Positions 26,405 through 35,099 of a DNA stretch of 64,000 nucleotides are shown one piece after another. Within the stretch, counting starts at the first letter, position 1. Every line of letters starts with the position of its first letter. Location of the stretch: positions 2,126,001 through 2,190,000 of the forward strand of contig NZ_NQYC01000001.1 in the NCBI RefSeq assembly GCF_003600835.1, written 5' to 3'. The stretch is from Bacillus sp. PK3_68. Its GTDB lineage: Bacteria > Bacillota > Bacilli > Bacillales > Domibacillaceae. The position numbers were made by a program, and so were the translations under genes. The notes under the pieces were generated by a model that searched no databases, was not told the origin of the DNA, and saw only the letters and a program-made list of their open reading frames with translations.

Positions 26405-27178
26405 TTATTTTCCTGAGAAAACAGGTTTTCTTTTTTGCATGAATGCTTCGACACCCTCGCGGTGATCAGCCGTTAATCCTGCTGTCCGCTGTCCTTGTGC
26501 TTCTTGCTCAAGGTAGTCTTCAAAAGAAAGCACAGAAGCGGCTTTCAATGAGCGTTTAATTAAGCCAATTGCTTTTGTTGGCATAGCGGCAAGGCGAGCC
26601 GCAAATGCGCTCACTTCGTCTGTGAATGTTTCTGCGGAAATCATCTGGTTGGCAAGGCCGAGCGCCACCGCTTTTTCTGCTGGCACTTTCTCTCCCAAAA
26701 TCGATAATTCTGCTGCTTTTGCCTGGCCGACAAGCTGCGTGAGGAAATAAAGATTGCCTGAGTCAGGAATGAGTCCTACATGAACAAAGGCATTGACAAA
26801 GCTAGCTTTCTCCGAAACCAGTCTGAAATCACAAGCCAGCGCCAAGGAAAATCCTGCACCGGCAGCTACCCCATTAACAGCAGCCACAATCGGCTTTTCA
26901 CATTGTCTGATTTGTTTAACCATTGGCCCATAATGTTTTCTTAAAATGTCACCATGGTCCATATTTTCATCCACTTCCGACAAGTCCTGGCCGGAGCAAA
27001 ATGCCCGTCCTTCTCCTGTAATCACGATACAGCGCACCTCATCATCCTGTGAGGCAGCTTTGACTGCGTCTTTAATCTCGCGGTTCATTTGCGCTGTAAA
27101 CGCATTCAGCTTGTCAGGCCTGTTTAAAAAGAGCCAGGCGACTCCGTCTTTCACGTCATAACGGATCGTTTCAAACAT
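26405..27178 (-). CDS. paaG: Ring 1,2-epoxyphenylacetyl-CoA isomerase PaaG
   Basis: Crotonase-family isomerase that converts the ring-1,2-epoxide of phenylacetyl-CoA into the oxepin-CoA and also acts in the lower pathway. The 257-residue product has the PaaG hallmarks: GRAFCSGQDLSEV, GVAAGAGFSLALACD (no first hydratase glutamate) and the general-base aspartate in HVGLIPDSGNLYFL. The chosen ATG at 27178 follows AAGGGG; the frame opening at 27235 extends into the previous gene. It sits between paaF and the aldehyde dehydrogenase gene. Confidence 0.9.
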   Translation of the reverse strand: MFETIRYDVKDGVAWLFLNRPDKLNAFTAQMNREIKDAVKAASQDDEVRCIVITGEGRAFCSGQDLSEVDENMDHGDILRKHYGPMVKQIRQCEKPIVAAVNGVAAGAGFSLALACDFRLVSEKASFVNAFVHVGLIPDSGNLYFLTQLVGQAKAAELSILGEKVPAEKAVALGLANQMISAETFTDEVSAFAARLAAMPTKAIGLIKRSLKAASVLSFEDYLEQEAQGQRTAGLTADHREGVEAFMQKRKPVFSGK

Positions 27179-27191
27179 TCGACAAAGCCCC

Positions 27192-27968
27192 TTACCTTCC
27201 TCTATAATTCGGTTTCCTTTTTTCGACAAACGCATTCATGCCTTCTTTTTGATCCTGCGAGGCAAACAACAAATAGAAATTTTTTCGTTCATACTGCATG
27301 CCTTCATACAGCGAGTAATCGACTGCCTTATTGACCGAATCTTTGATGAGCCGTACGGAAAGAGGCGGCTGTTTCGCAATTCTGCCTGCAAACTTCATCG
27401 CTTCTTCCATTAGTAGCTCCGGCGCGACAATTTTATTAATGACCCCGTGAGCAAGAGCAGCCTCTGCTGGAATCCGTTCACCTGTCCATAGCCATTCCAG
27501 CGCTTTCGTGCGGCCAACGAGCTTTGTCAGTCTTTGTGTACCGCCCGCCCCCGGCATGACACCGATCGACACTTCAGGAAAGGAAAACTCCGTGCCGGCT
27601 GCCGCGATCAATATGTCACAGCTGAGCGCTAGCTCGAATCCGCCGCCAAAGACAAACCCTTTAACAGCGCCGATAATCGGCTTTTTCACTAATGATAGCC
27701 TGTCCCAATCGGCAAACTGATTTAAAAGCTCAAGGCGGATCGGATCATCTTCTGCCATTTCATCAATGTCCGCACCAGCTGAGAAAGAATGTCCTTTTCC
27801 CGTCAACAAGATGACAAGAACTTCTTCGTCACGGTCGAATGTCTCGATCGCTTCTACGATCTCACCGACCATTCTACGATTCAGCGCATTCAGTTGGCGG
27901 GGGCGGTTTAATTCAATAACCGCCGTGCCGCCCTTTACGGATGTTTCGATGAATTCAAAACGGCTCAT
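27192..27968 (-). CDS. paaF: Enoyl-CoA hydratase PaaF
   Basis: Hydrates 2,3-dehydroadipyl-CoA to 3-hydroxyadipyl-CoA. The 258-residue crotonase has both hydratase glutamates, in GGGFELALSCD and FPEVSIGVMPGAGG, and the oxyanion-hole motif HSFSAGADIDEMAED. Position directly ahead of paaG and presence of the two glutamates support PaaF over an isomerase. Its ATG overlaps the EthD-like gene stop by 4 bp. Confidence 0.85.
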   Translation of the reverse strand: MSRFEFIETSVKGGTAVIELNRPRQLNALNRRMVGEIVEAIETFDRDEEVLVILLTGKGHSFSAGADIDEMAEDDPIRLELLNQFADWDRLSLVKKPIIGAVKGFVFGGGFELALSCDILIAAAGTEFSFPEVSIGVMPGAGGTQRLTKLVGRTKALEWLWTGERIPAEAALAHGVINKIVAPELLMEEAMKFAGRIAKQPPLSVRLIKDSVNKAVDYSLYEGMQYERKNFYLLFASQDQKEGMNAFVEKRKPNYRGR

Positions 27969-28273
27969 TCTACTTCCTCACCGATCATTAATGTAACGAG
28001 ATCACCTGCAAATCCCATTAAATCTTTTCCAGAAGCTTTTCCTTCATCTGAGCGCATGCCATTCTTTAAATCTTCCATGCTATCGTAAATCATTTCGCAC
28101 ATCAGATAATATTCTGCTTCTCCGCCTGTCATAACGGATTTATTAAATTTTGTTACTTTCATTTCACGAAGGCCCGGAATTTTTGCTGTAATCGGTCCAT
28201 GAACATTAAAATAATGCTCGTCGAATGTTTCTTTATCTTTTGGTTGCTTATATAAAGCTACTACTTTTGCCAC
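27965..28273 (-). CDS. EthD-family dimeric alpha/beta-barrel protein
   Basis: Small (102-residue) protein of the EthD family, whose members adopt a ferredoxin-like dimeric barrel as in muconolactone isomerases and monooxygenase accessory proteins. The family pattern is visible as VALYKQPKDKETFDEHYFNVHGPITAKIPG near the N-terminus and a C-terminal FAGDLVTLMIGEE. The start is a GTG at 28273 behind GGAGGGATG. It is tightly packed between paaD and paaF (4-bp overlap), so it belongs to the paa transcript; its job there is not established and it is not among the classical paa genes. Confidence 0.8.
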   Translation of the reverse strand: MAKVVALYKQPKDKETFDEHYFNVHGPITAKIPGLREMKVTKFNKSVMTGGEAEYYLMCEMIYDSMEDLKNGMRSDEGKASGKDLMGFAGDLVTLMIGEEVE

Positions 28274-28290
28274 TGTACATCCCTCCACTT

Positions 28291-28791
28291 TTACATCATT
28301 GTTGAAACAGGCTTCATTGCCTCAAACGGATTTTTACAGCTCTTACAATATAAGATGCTTCTGCAGGCCGTCGGTCCGAAAATGTTCTCCATTGTGACAT
28401 AAGTAGACCCGCAATACGGGCAATCTACATGCCACGAACCATCTTCTTCAAAGTGCTTGGGCGGCGGGGCAATCCCGAACGCACGCAGGCCTTTATGACC
28501 TTCTTCTGTAATACGATCCGACGTCCATGGCGGATGAAAAACAAATTCTACGTCTACTTCTTCAACGAAAGAAAGTTCTTTCACAGCGCTGACTGTGTTC
28601 TTTTTAATAATTTCAAGTGCTGGACATCCTAAGAATGTTGGTAGAAGAACCACTTTTACATGACTTCCTTCAGCGCTGACTTCCTTTACCATACCGAGAT
28701 CAATAATGCTAACTGTGTCGATCTCTGGATCTTTCACATTTGTTAGTGCCTCATATACTTGCTGACCAGCAGATTCTATAGGTGTATTCAT
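28291..28791 (-). CDS. paaD: Phenylacetyl-CoA epoxidase assembly subunit PaaD
   Basis: MIP18/DUF59-type protein needed for maturation of the PaaABC monooxygenase, probably of its metal centre. The 166-residue product has an N-terminal DUF59 domain (VYEALTNVKDPEIDTVSIIDLGMV, then FLGCPALEIIKK) and a C-terminal zinc knuckle (CPYCGS...CRSILYCKSCKNPFEAMKP). The ATG at 28791 follows GAGGTGG. It lies between paaC and the EthD-like gene. Confidence 0.92.
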   Translation of the reverse strand: MNTPIESAGQQVYEALTNVKDPEIDTVSIIDLGMVKEVSAEGSHVKVVLLPTFLGCPALEIIKKNTVSAVKELSFVEEVDVEFVFHPPWTSDRITEEGHKGLRAFGIAPPPKHFEEDGSWHVDCPYCGSTYVTMENIFGPTACRSILYCKSCKNPFEAMKPVSTMM

Positions 28792-28817
28792 TAAGGCCAC
28801 CTCTTTTCGGTATTAAA

Positions 28818-29633
28818 TTACCAAGCAGCTGCAGGGTCTAGTCTGTATACTTCAGAAAGAGTCGCCAGTGCTGCTGTTAAGTCTTCTGTATGTTCGCCAT
28901 TCCGGCCATTTTTAGCTGGTGTTTCAGGAATTACAGGCACTGCCATTCCAAGAGATTCAAAGACTGGCGCCATGTTCGCTTTCCATTTATCTTTCAATTC
29001 TTCTTCGCTAGCCATCAGATTGTTGCTTTCAATAGCCGCTTTCTTATTACCATACGAGAAAACATCTCCAAAATCCTTCATTACCATTTCAATAGCGTCG
29101 TTCATTTTTTGTTTCGCTTCATCTGTTGAGCTTAACAATTGAACAAACCATGTTTTCCAGTGCAGCAAGTGATAGTAAAGTTCCATGTTCACTTTCACGG
29201 CTGTTTCCGCAAGCGGTTGGTAAGAGCTTTGACGCAAAGAGTCAATTTTCACTTTTTTTGCTTGAGCATAAAAGAAATTTCTAACGACAGCATACGCCCA
29301 ATCGTACTGAGGCGTCTCCATGTAATAACCTTCACCGTTCACACGTTCAGCAAGCACGCTGTTTTTTCTTTCCTGAGCCGGACGCAGATGAGCAAGGTCA
29401 TCCGCTTTTCCTGCCTCTAGTTCCTCAAGGAGAGAGTAATACATTGCCGCATGCCCCATTGTATCTTGGCTGATGGATGAGGAAGCAACGTCTTCCTCGA
29501 TATGAGGAGCGAGCCCGAGCCATTCAGAGCCGCGGAAGGAAATTAAGAAGTCGTCATCTGCCAGTTGAAATAACAGATTCGTTACTGCTTCTTTATATTC
29601 CGGGCTTAATACGTTGTTTTCTGTGCTGCTCAT
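28818..29633 (-). CDS. paaC: Phenylacetyl-CoA epoxidase structural subunit PaaC
   Basis: Non-catalytic ferritin-like partner of PaaA in the phenylacetyl-CoA 1,2-epoxidase. The 271-residue product is helical, with ADDDFLISFRGSEWLGLAP, QDTMGHAAMYYSLLEEL and VNMELYYHLLHWKTWF blocks in the places of the four-helix bundle of PaaC proteins. The ATG at 29633 overlaps the paaB stop by 4 bp and is preceded by GGGGAGGAG. Confidence 0.9.
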   Translation of the reverse strand: MSSTENNVLSPEYKEAVTNLLFQLADDDFLISFRGSEWLGLAPHIEEDVASSSISQDTMGHAAMYYSLLEELEAGKADDLAHLRPAQERKNSVLAERVNGEGYYMETPQYDWAYAVVRNFFYAQAKKVKIDSLRQSSYQPLAETAVKVNMELYYHLLHWKTWFVQLLSSTDEAKQKMNDAIEMVMKDFGDVFSYGNKKAAIESNNLMASEEELKDKWKANMAPVFESLGMAVPVIPETPAKNGRNGEHTEDLTAALATLSEVYRLDPAAAW

Positions 29634-29974
29634 TTGCCGTCTCCTCCCCATGACAAGATTTCTTTTTCATCCAGCATTTGCTGTTCATAATGACGCCACT
29701 TTTTCTTTAAGTAACCATACCCTTTTGTCGTGCGGTACTGCTTATTATCTAACCGGCCAAGTGTTAATTTTTCCTCTGCATCCATTGACCGAATATGTTT
29801 TCTATTGACGATCCAAATGTCGGCAACCGGCTCGCGACGCATAAAGTTCTCTTGAGCCATGATAAGCGCCATGTCTTCGTTCGGGGCAAGCAGGCTGAAC
29901 TGATGCTGAAATGCAGAGCTCGGCGTCCGCTTGCTGAATACTTCATATTCTTGGTAAAATGTTTTTTCTGCCAT
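29630..29974 (-). CDS. paaB: Phenylacetyl-CoA epoxidase subunit PaaB
   Basis: Small subunit bridging PaaAC heterodimers of the epoxidase. The 114-residue product has the PaaB pattern YQEYEVFSKRTPSSAFQHQFSL and NFMRREPVADIWIVNR, with a charged C-terminal extension slightly longer than the ~95-residue E. coli protein. An AGAAGGAAA ribosome site precedes the ATG at 29974; 25 bp separate it from paaA. Confidence 0.92.
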   Translation of the reverse strand: MAEKTFYQEYEVFSKRTPSSAFQHQFSLLAPNEDMALIMAQENFMRREPVADIWIVNRKHIRSMDAEEKLTLGRLDNKQYRTTKGYGYLKKKWRHYEQQMLDEKEILSWGGDGK

Positions 29975-29999
29975 TTTCCTTCTGCTCCTCTCGATTCGC

Positions 30000-30953
30000 T
30001 TAGCTTACTGTAGCTGCAAGGGCATCGCGCACCCAGGCATTATTTTCATAAGAAGTTCTGCGCAAGTTCAAGCGTGCTTGAGAACGCGGACCTTGATTTT
30101 TAATAATTTTCTTGAATTCTGACCAATCTGGCTGCTGGTAAACCCACACTTTATTTTCCTCGTCATAATGCATAGTGGAGTCTGGAAGCTTTAATCCCAG
30201 TGATAGAATGCGCGGAATATATTTATCAAAGAAATCCTGTCTCAATTGCTCGTTTGTTTTTGTGCGGATCTTATATTTAATGGTCACGTCCTGTTTAGAA
30301 GAACCAGTTGTGTCTTTACTTGCTGGCCCGAAGAACATAAGCAGTGCATCCCACCAGCGATTTAATGCGTCCTGGATCATCGCTCTTTGTTCTTCTGTTC
30401 CTTCTGCAAGCGCCATGATGATCGCTTCACCGTGCTGTGCATGAAACACTTCCTCTGCACAAATGCGCTGCAGTGCTCTTGCATACGGTCCGTAGGAAGA
30501 ACCAAGCATATTTGTTTGCGTAATAATCGCTGCACCGTCAACAAGCCATCCGATTAACCCTGCATCTCCCCATGTTCTTGTATCCATGTGAAAAACGTTA
30601 TGGAACTTCAAGTCACCGTTGAATAAATCCTGCATTAAGTCACCGCGGTTTTTGCCGTATGGTTTCAACAAGTCTTCTGCTACGCGAAGAAGAAGCTGTC
30701 CGTGTCCCATTTCATCCTGCACTTTCGCCATAATGCCGAGCTTTCTATGAAGGGAAGGAGCTTTCGGCACCCACTCTTTCTCTGGAAGCGCTCCCATTAT
30801 TTCGCTGATCCCATGCATAGAAATTAACTTAACAAGCGCCATGCGGTATTCTTCAGGCATCCAGTCATCCGCTTCAATTTTATCCCCGGCTTCAATCCGC
30901 TGCATAAATTGTGCTAACTTTTCTTCTTCTGTCATCATTGTCAGATTAGACAT
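30000..30953 (-). CDS. paaA: Phenylacetyl-CoA epoxidase catalytic subunit PaaA
   Basis: Di-iron subunit that epoxidises the aromatic ring of phenylacetyl-CoA with O2 and reductant. The 317-residue product has the two carboxylate-histidine iron motifs, AKVQDEMGHGQLLLR and CAEEVFHAQHGEAI, and the family sequence FQ/FHNVFHMDTRTWGDAGLIGWLVDGAA. The ATG at 30953 follows AAAGGAGGAG; the longer frame opening at 31040 begins inside the promoter -35 box and is not a real start. It heads paaA-B-C-D-ethD-paaF-paaG-aldehyde dehydrogenase-paaH-paaJ. Confidence 0.95.
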   Translation of the reverse strand: MSNLTMMTEEEKLAQFMQRIEAGDKIEADDWMPEEYRMALVKLISMHGISEIMGALPEKEWVPKAPSLHRKLGIMAKVQDEMGHGQLLLRVAEDLLKPYGKNRGDLMQDLFNGDLKFHNVFHMDTRTWGDAGLIGWLVDGAAIITQTNMLGSSYGPYARALQRICAEEVFHAQHGEAIIMALAEGTEEQRAMIQDALNRWWDALLMFFGPASKDTTGSSKQDVTIKYKIRTKTNEQLRQDFFDKYIPRILSLGLKLPDSTMHYDEENKVWVYQQPDWSEFKKIIKNQGPRSQARLNLRRTSYENNAWVRDALAATVS

Positions 30954-31006
30954 TGTCTGCTCCTCCTTTAATTCTATCGCAGTCCTAAAACTTATATATA
31001 ACATTT

Positions 31007-31018
31007 TTATAACGTAAT
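31007..31018. promoter_or_regulatory. Shared 12-mer at the paaA promoter (candidate PaaX operator)
   Basis: TTATAACGTAAT overlaps and follows the -10 box of the paaA promoter and matches the element upstream of paaX at 11 of 12 positions. Binding here would occlude the start region. Confidence 0.5.
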
Positions 31019-31045
31019 TATAAATTATTGTTATACACAATGCAA
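31017..31045 (-). promoter_or_regulatory. SigA-type promoter of the paaA operon
   Basis: On the minus strand TTGCAT (31040-31045), exactly 17 bases, then TATAAT (31017-31022). It lies about 65 bp before the paaA ATG and is the best housekeeping promoter match in the island. Confidence 0.8.
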
Positions 31046-31086
31046 ATATATTCTGATAATTTTTAATGAAATTTTCTTAATTGCCC

Positions 31087-31133
31087 ATATACATAGAAAC
31101 GCCGGTCTTATAGACCGGCGTTTCTATGTATAT
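31087..31133. terminator. Long perfect hairpin between ferredoxin gene and paaA
   Basis: A 22-bp perfect inverted repeat with a 3-nt loop (31087-31108 with 31112-31133), GC-rich near the loop. It may terminate the paaK-reductase-ferredoxin transcript, but there is no U tract behind the stem on the minus strand, so an RNA-stabilising or processing role is also possible. Confidence 0.6.
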
Positions 31134-31154
31134 CTTATGAAAGGAATATTGACT

Positions 31155-31433
<279 letters not shown>

Positions 31434-32435
31434 TTATTTTGCATCTCCCATTACAGACGTACTATGTAACGGCTGTACTTTCGCTTTTGGATCAATGTAT
31501 ACTTTCGCGTTGCTGACAGCCGTCGGCGCTTCGCCGAAGCCGCTCGCAATCAGCTTCACCTTTCCTTCATACGTACAAATATCTCCCGCTGCGTAAATCC
31601 CCGGGATGTTCGTTTCCATCCGAGAATTGACGACGATGCTGTTCTTCTCAATGTCTAGTCCCCAGTTTTTAATGGGACCGAGGGAAGAAACAAATCCGTA
31701 AGTAACGACAACGTCATCGACCTCGATCACCTCTTGCTGTTCCCCTTTCACTTCTTGGAGAATGACCTGTTCGATTCTCTCTTCCCCAACAAGTTCAGTC
31801 GGCACAAATGGCGTTTTGATATTGACTGAAGAATTCTTCATCGTTTCCACACTGTGCTCGTGGGCACGGAATTTATCGCGGCGGTGGGCAATGGTCACCT
31901 GCTCGGCGATCGGCTCCAGCATCAGCGCCCAGTCCACCGCCGAGTCGCCGCCACCGAAGACCTGTACTTTCTTTCCGGCAAACTGGTTCAGGTCGTTGAT
32001 AAAATAGTGAAGGTTCTTTCCTTCGTATTTTTCCGAGCCGGCAAGCTCCAGCTTTCTCGGCTGGAACGCCCCGTTCCCTGCTGTAATAATCACTGTTTTC
32101 GTATAGTGCGTACCCGCATTCGTTGTCAGCTTGAACGTACCATCTTCCTGCTTTTCCAGTCCTTCGACTGCTTCCTCGAGGCAGACGGTCGGATCAAACT
32201 GATTCATTTGCTCTTTTAAATTATCGACAAGCTCCTGAGCTCTCACTTTAGGAAAGCCGGCTACGTCATAAATGTATTTTTCCGGGTAAAGGGCCGACAG
32301 CTGGCCGCCTAGCTGCGGCAAGCTTTCAATGATCTTGCAAGACATCTGTCTCATTCCCGCATAGAAAGCGGTGAATAATCCTACTGGCCCTCCCCCGATA
32401 ATCGTGATGTCAAAAACTTGCTGGTTGTCAGACAT
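31434..32435 (-). CDS. Ferredoxin-NADP reductase, thioredoxin-reductase-like (YumC type)
   Basis: FAD enzyme that moves electrons from NADPH to ferredoxin. The 333-residue product has the FAD motif [16 protein letters not shown], an NAD(P) motif [15 protein letters not shown] near residues 155-169 and the C-terminal AAGDICTY...[10 protein letters not shown] block; it lacks the CxxC active site of true thioredoxin reductases, as expected for this class. AAGGAGG precedes the ATG. It lies between paaK and the ferredoxin gene on the same strand. Confidence 0.9.
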   Translation of the reverse strand: MSDNQQVFDITIIGGGPVGLFTAFYAGMRQMSCKIIESLPQLGGQLSALYPEKYIYDVAGFPKVRAQELVDNLKEQMNQFDPTVCLEEAVEGLEKQEDGTFKLTTNAGTHYTKTVIITAGNGAFQPRKLELAGSEKYEGKNLHYFINDLNQFAGKKVQVFGGGDSAVDWALMLEPIAEQVTIAHRRDKFRAHEHSVETMKNSSVNIKTPFVPTELVGEERIEQVILQEVKGEQQEVIEVDDVVVTYGFVSSLGPIKNWGLDIEKNSIVVNSRMETNIPGIYAAGDICTYEGKVKLIASGFGEAPTAVSNAKVYIDPKAKVQPLHSTSVMGDAK

Positions 32436-32470
32436 TCCGTAATTCCTCCTTCAATCTAGTCATTCTCTTA

Positions 32471-33799
32471 TTATACGCCGACCGTGTCGGAATTTCTCAA
32501 ATCAACGATTCGGATTGCTTTTCCTTCTGACCTTGGAATCGCTTTAGGGATATTAAAGATTGTATTCATTGACACCAAACAGGTGGATTTCATCAAATGC
32601 TGGATTTCTTTTTTCATTTGCTGAATGCGCAAGTGGGACAAATCTTCTCCGATTTCTCGATACAATTCGCTCTCCACTTCTACATGAAGTTCTACGCCAT
32701 CCATTGTGCCTTTTCTAACAAGGTGAATTTGATAATGCGGCACAAGGCCTTCAATTTGCAAAAGGACACGTTCGATTTCAGATGGGAAAACATTAACGCC
32801 ACGAATAATGAGCATGTCATCTGTACGCCCTTTTACTCTAGACATTCTCACTGTTGTCCGTCCACATTTGCAGGTTTCTCTTGTAATGGATGCAAGGTCA
32901 CCCGTACGGTATCGGATAATCGGAAACGCTTCCTTCGTTAAGCTCGTAAAGACAAGCTCACCGATTTCCCCTTCAGCAACCGGCTCAAGCGTATCTGGAT
33001 TAATTACTTCAACGAAAAAATGGTCCTCTTGAACGTGCAAACCATCTTGTGCTTCATAACATTCAATAGACACGCCAGGCCCCATAATTTCGCTCAAGCC
33101 GTAAATATCAACCGCTTTCAAATTTAACGTTTCTTCGAGCTTAGTACGCATTTCTTCAGACCATGGCTCCGCACCAAAAATACCATATTCAATCGATGTA
33201 TCTCTTGGGTCCTTGCCCATTTCCTGCATTTTTTCAGCAATATTTAAAATGTAAGAAGGCGTACCGCAAATGCCTCTTGGCTTAAAGTCTTCAATGACTG
33301 TAATTTGTCTTTCTGTGTTTCCTCCTGAAATAGGAACAACAGCTGCCCCAAGAGCTTCCGCCCCGTAATGTAGACCAAGACCGCCAGTGAACAAGCCATA
33401 GCCATAAGCGTTATGAAAAATGTCTGATTTCTTTCCGCCTGCCGCTACAATGGAACGGGCTACTACTTCACTCCACACGTTAATGTCATTCTGTGTATAG
33501 CCAACGACAGTCGGTTTTCCGCTTGTACCGGAAGATCCATGAATGCGAACAACTTCTTCCTGCGGAACAGCAAATAAACCAAATGGATAATTATCGCGTA
33601 AATCTTGTTTTTTTGTAAATGGCAGCTTAACAATATCATCTAAGCTTTTAATATCTTCCGGAGTGATCCCTAATTCTTCAAATTTCTTTTTATAGAATTC
33701 AACATTCTCATATACTCTTTCGACTGTTTTTTGAAGGCGTCCAAGCTGTAAACTCTCCATTTCAGAACGCGCCATTGTTTCAATTTGCGGATTATACAT
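32471..33799 (-). CDS. paaK: Phenylacetate-CoA ligase
   Basis: AMP-forming ligase that activates phenylacetate to phenylacetyl-CoA. The 442-residue product has the P-loop-like [17 protein letters not shown] (about residues 85-101), [10 protein letters not shown], and YRTGDLASI with a CKCGRT zinc-like segment and C-terminal domain typical of PaaK (E. coli PaaK is 437). The start is the ATG at 33799 behind TTGGAGGG; the frame reaches 33862 without a site. It heads a likely paaK-reductase-ferredoxin transcript; a perfect cre-like sequence lies upstream. Confidence 0.93.
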   Translation of the reverse strand: MYNPQIETMARSEMESLQLGRLQKTVERVYENVEFYKKKFEELGITPEDIKSLDDIVKLPFTKKQDLRDNYPFGLFAVPQEEVVRIHGSSGTSGKPTVVGYTQNDINVWSEVVARSIVAAGGKKSDIFHNAYGYGLFTGGLGLHYGAEALGAAVVPISGGNTERQITVIEDFKPRGICGTPSYILNIAEKMQEMGKDPRDTSIEYGIFGAEPWSEEMRTKLEETLNLKAVDIYGLSEIMGPGVSIECYEAQDGLHVQEDHFFVEVINPDTLEPVAEGEIGELVFTSLTKEAFPIIRYRTGDLASITRETCKCGRTTVRMSRVKGRTDDMLIIRGVNVFPSEIERVLLQIEGLVPHYQIHLVRKGTMDGVELHVEVESELYREIGEDLSHLRIQQMKKEIQHLMKSTCLVSMNTIFNIPKAIPRSEGKAIRIVDLRNSDTVGV

Positions 33800-34252
33800 T
33801 GTGTAGCCCTCCAATTGCATAATATATAGCCTTTGTTTGAAAAATCCTTCTCGAAAACTCATAACGATTTTAATACGATGATTGGAATAATAGTAATATG
33901 TTTAAATTTTAAAATTTACGCAGCTTGTTGTCAATGATAATTTCTGAAAATTCATATTTGAACCTCTCATTTGTATATTCGTTTCATTCAGTTTTGTTAT
34001 CGTTTTCAATCCTCCTCTTAAAGCGGCCCACATTAAGACAGAATAGTTCGAACTTTCGATTTACATAACGAGAAGGCTATGGTACTTTTATCTAAAGAAT
34101 TTATAAGCCATTACTGGTTTAGCGTTTTAAAATCGTATGATGCTATTTTTCTAGATCATCCATCTATTCCTTACATAGCGCTTTTTACTCAAGTGAAGCG
34201 TTAAAGCGGGAGGGCAGAACCAATTTAGAAAATTCACGGGAAGGTGATTAAA
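33800..34252. other. Divergent control region between paaK and paaI
   Basis: About 450 bp without a gene. It contains a full-consensus cre-like site (33995-34008) and an ATAACG element (33859-33870) loosely like the paaA/paaX 12-mer. No convincing -35/-10 pair was found by eye for either gene. Confidence 0.5.
33995..34008. promoter_or_regulatory. Candidate cre site between paaK and paaI
   Basis: TGTTATCGTTTTCA, which reads TGAAAACGATAACA on the minus strand, fits TGWAANCGNTNWCA at all 14 positions. It is the best of the three cre-like sites in the catabolic island. Confidence 0.65.
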
Positions 34253-34705
34253 TTGACTAGACAACTAGACGAGCAAGAAATCCATGCTGAACACTATGAC
34301 CAGATTGTCGAAACATTCAAGCAGGAGCCGTACGCCAATCACTTAGGTATTCAGTTAACTGCGCTTGGCAAAGGAACCGCTTCGGCTGAAATGCAAATTG
34401 AAGACTATATGTTGAACTCTCATGGAACTGTTCATGGTGCTGTTATGTTCGCCATTGCGGATTACGTATTTGCAGCAGCAAGCAATTCTTATGGGAAAGT
34501 CTCTGTCGGCTTATCCACCAATATGAATTTTATGGCTCCTGGCCGCAAAGGAGCCACTTTAACTGCTACAGCCGTTGAAGAAAAGAAAACCCGGCGCATC
34601 GCATGGTATCGAATCACTGTTGAAAGTGAAGGAAATCTTCTTGCAACAATGGAAGCCACCGTGTATAGAAAAGACCAATACTTTGTCCCGGTGGATGAAT
34701 CTTAA
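34253..34705 (+). CDS. paaI: Hotdog-fold thioesterase PaaI
   Basis: Acyl-CoA thioesterase thought to release CoA from dead-end ring-hydroxylated phenylacetyl-CoA species. The 150-residue product has the hotdog motif HGTVHGAVMFAIADYVFA with the conserved histidine and aspartate, then STNMNFMAPGRKG. The start is either the TTG at 34253 (AAGGTGAT at 5 bp, preferred) or a GTG at 34244. It is divergent from paaK and followed by its own terminator. Confidence 0.88.
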   Translation: MTRQLDEQEIHAEHYDQIVETFKQEPYANHLGIQLTALGKGTASAEMQIEDYMLNSHGTVHGAVMFAIADYVFAAASNSYGKVSVGLSTNMNFMAPGRKGATLTATAVEEKKTRRIAWYRITVESEGNLLATMEATVYRKDQYFVPVDES

Positions 34706-34711
34706 AAAGGA

Positions 34712-34744
34712 AGACTGTCAGAAAAAACTGGCAGTCTCTTTTTG
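34712..34744 (+). terminator. Terminator of paaI
   Basis: A 10-bp stem with one G-U pair (34712-34721 with 34728-34737), 6-A loop and a T-rich tail lie just past the stop codon. Confidence 0.85.
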
Positions 34745-34830
34745 TTTTGAAAAGTTTTCTTTACACATAAAACAATCTTCATAGACAGCTTGTCTTAAGG
34801 GGAAGCGATGGGAAAACAGATGGCCTCGTA

Positions 34831-35099
34831 CAGGCGGCTTCGCTTTTATTCTATCCAGCTCCGCCTCCTTGGAGCTCGAGGTCATATGCCGACCTGGTTG
34901 TGTGGCTGAGGAACGCCACTTCACCATTTCGTCTTATGCTTGTCGCTCCAGTGCAGGCGGCTTCGCTTTTATTCTATCCAGCTCTGCCTTCTTGGAGCTC
35001 GAGGTCATATGCCCGACCTGGTTGTGTAGCTGAGGAACGCCACTTCACCATTTCGTCTTATGCTTGTCGCTCCAGTGCAGGCGGCTTCGCTTTTATTCT
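34831..35099 (+). repeat. Tandem repeat, 2.2 copies of a 123/124-bp unit
   Basis: Unit one 34831-34953, unit two 34954-35077, and 22 bases of a third at 35078-35099 that stop at the luxS stop codon. The two full units differ at only a few positions. Each holds CTATCCAGCT, CTCGAGGTCAT and CTTATGCTTGTCGC blocks also found in the 13085-13298 repeats. No coding potential or transposase is seen. Confidence 0.85.

Noticed and set aside
30954-31040. N-terminal extension of PaaA to 31040
   Set aside because: The extra codons lie in the promoter (-35 at 31040-31045, -10 at 31017-31022) and a strong ribosome site precedes the ATG at 30953.
34831-35099. CRISPR array
   Set aside because: Only 2.2 copies of a 123-bp unit with no short repeat/spacer alternation and no cas genes.
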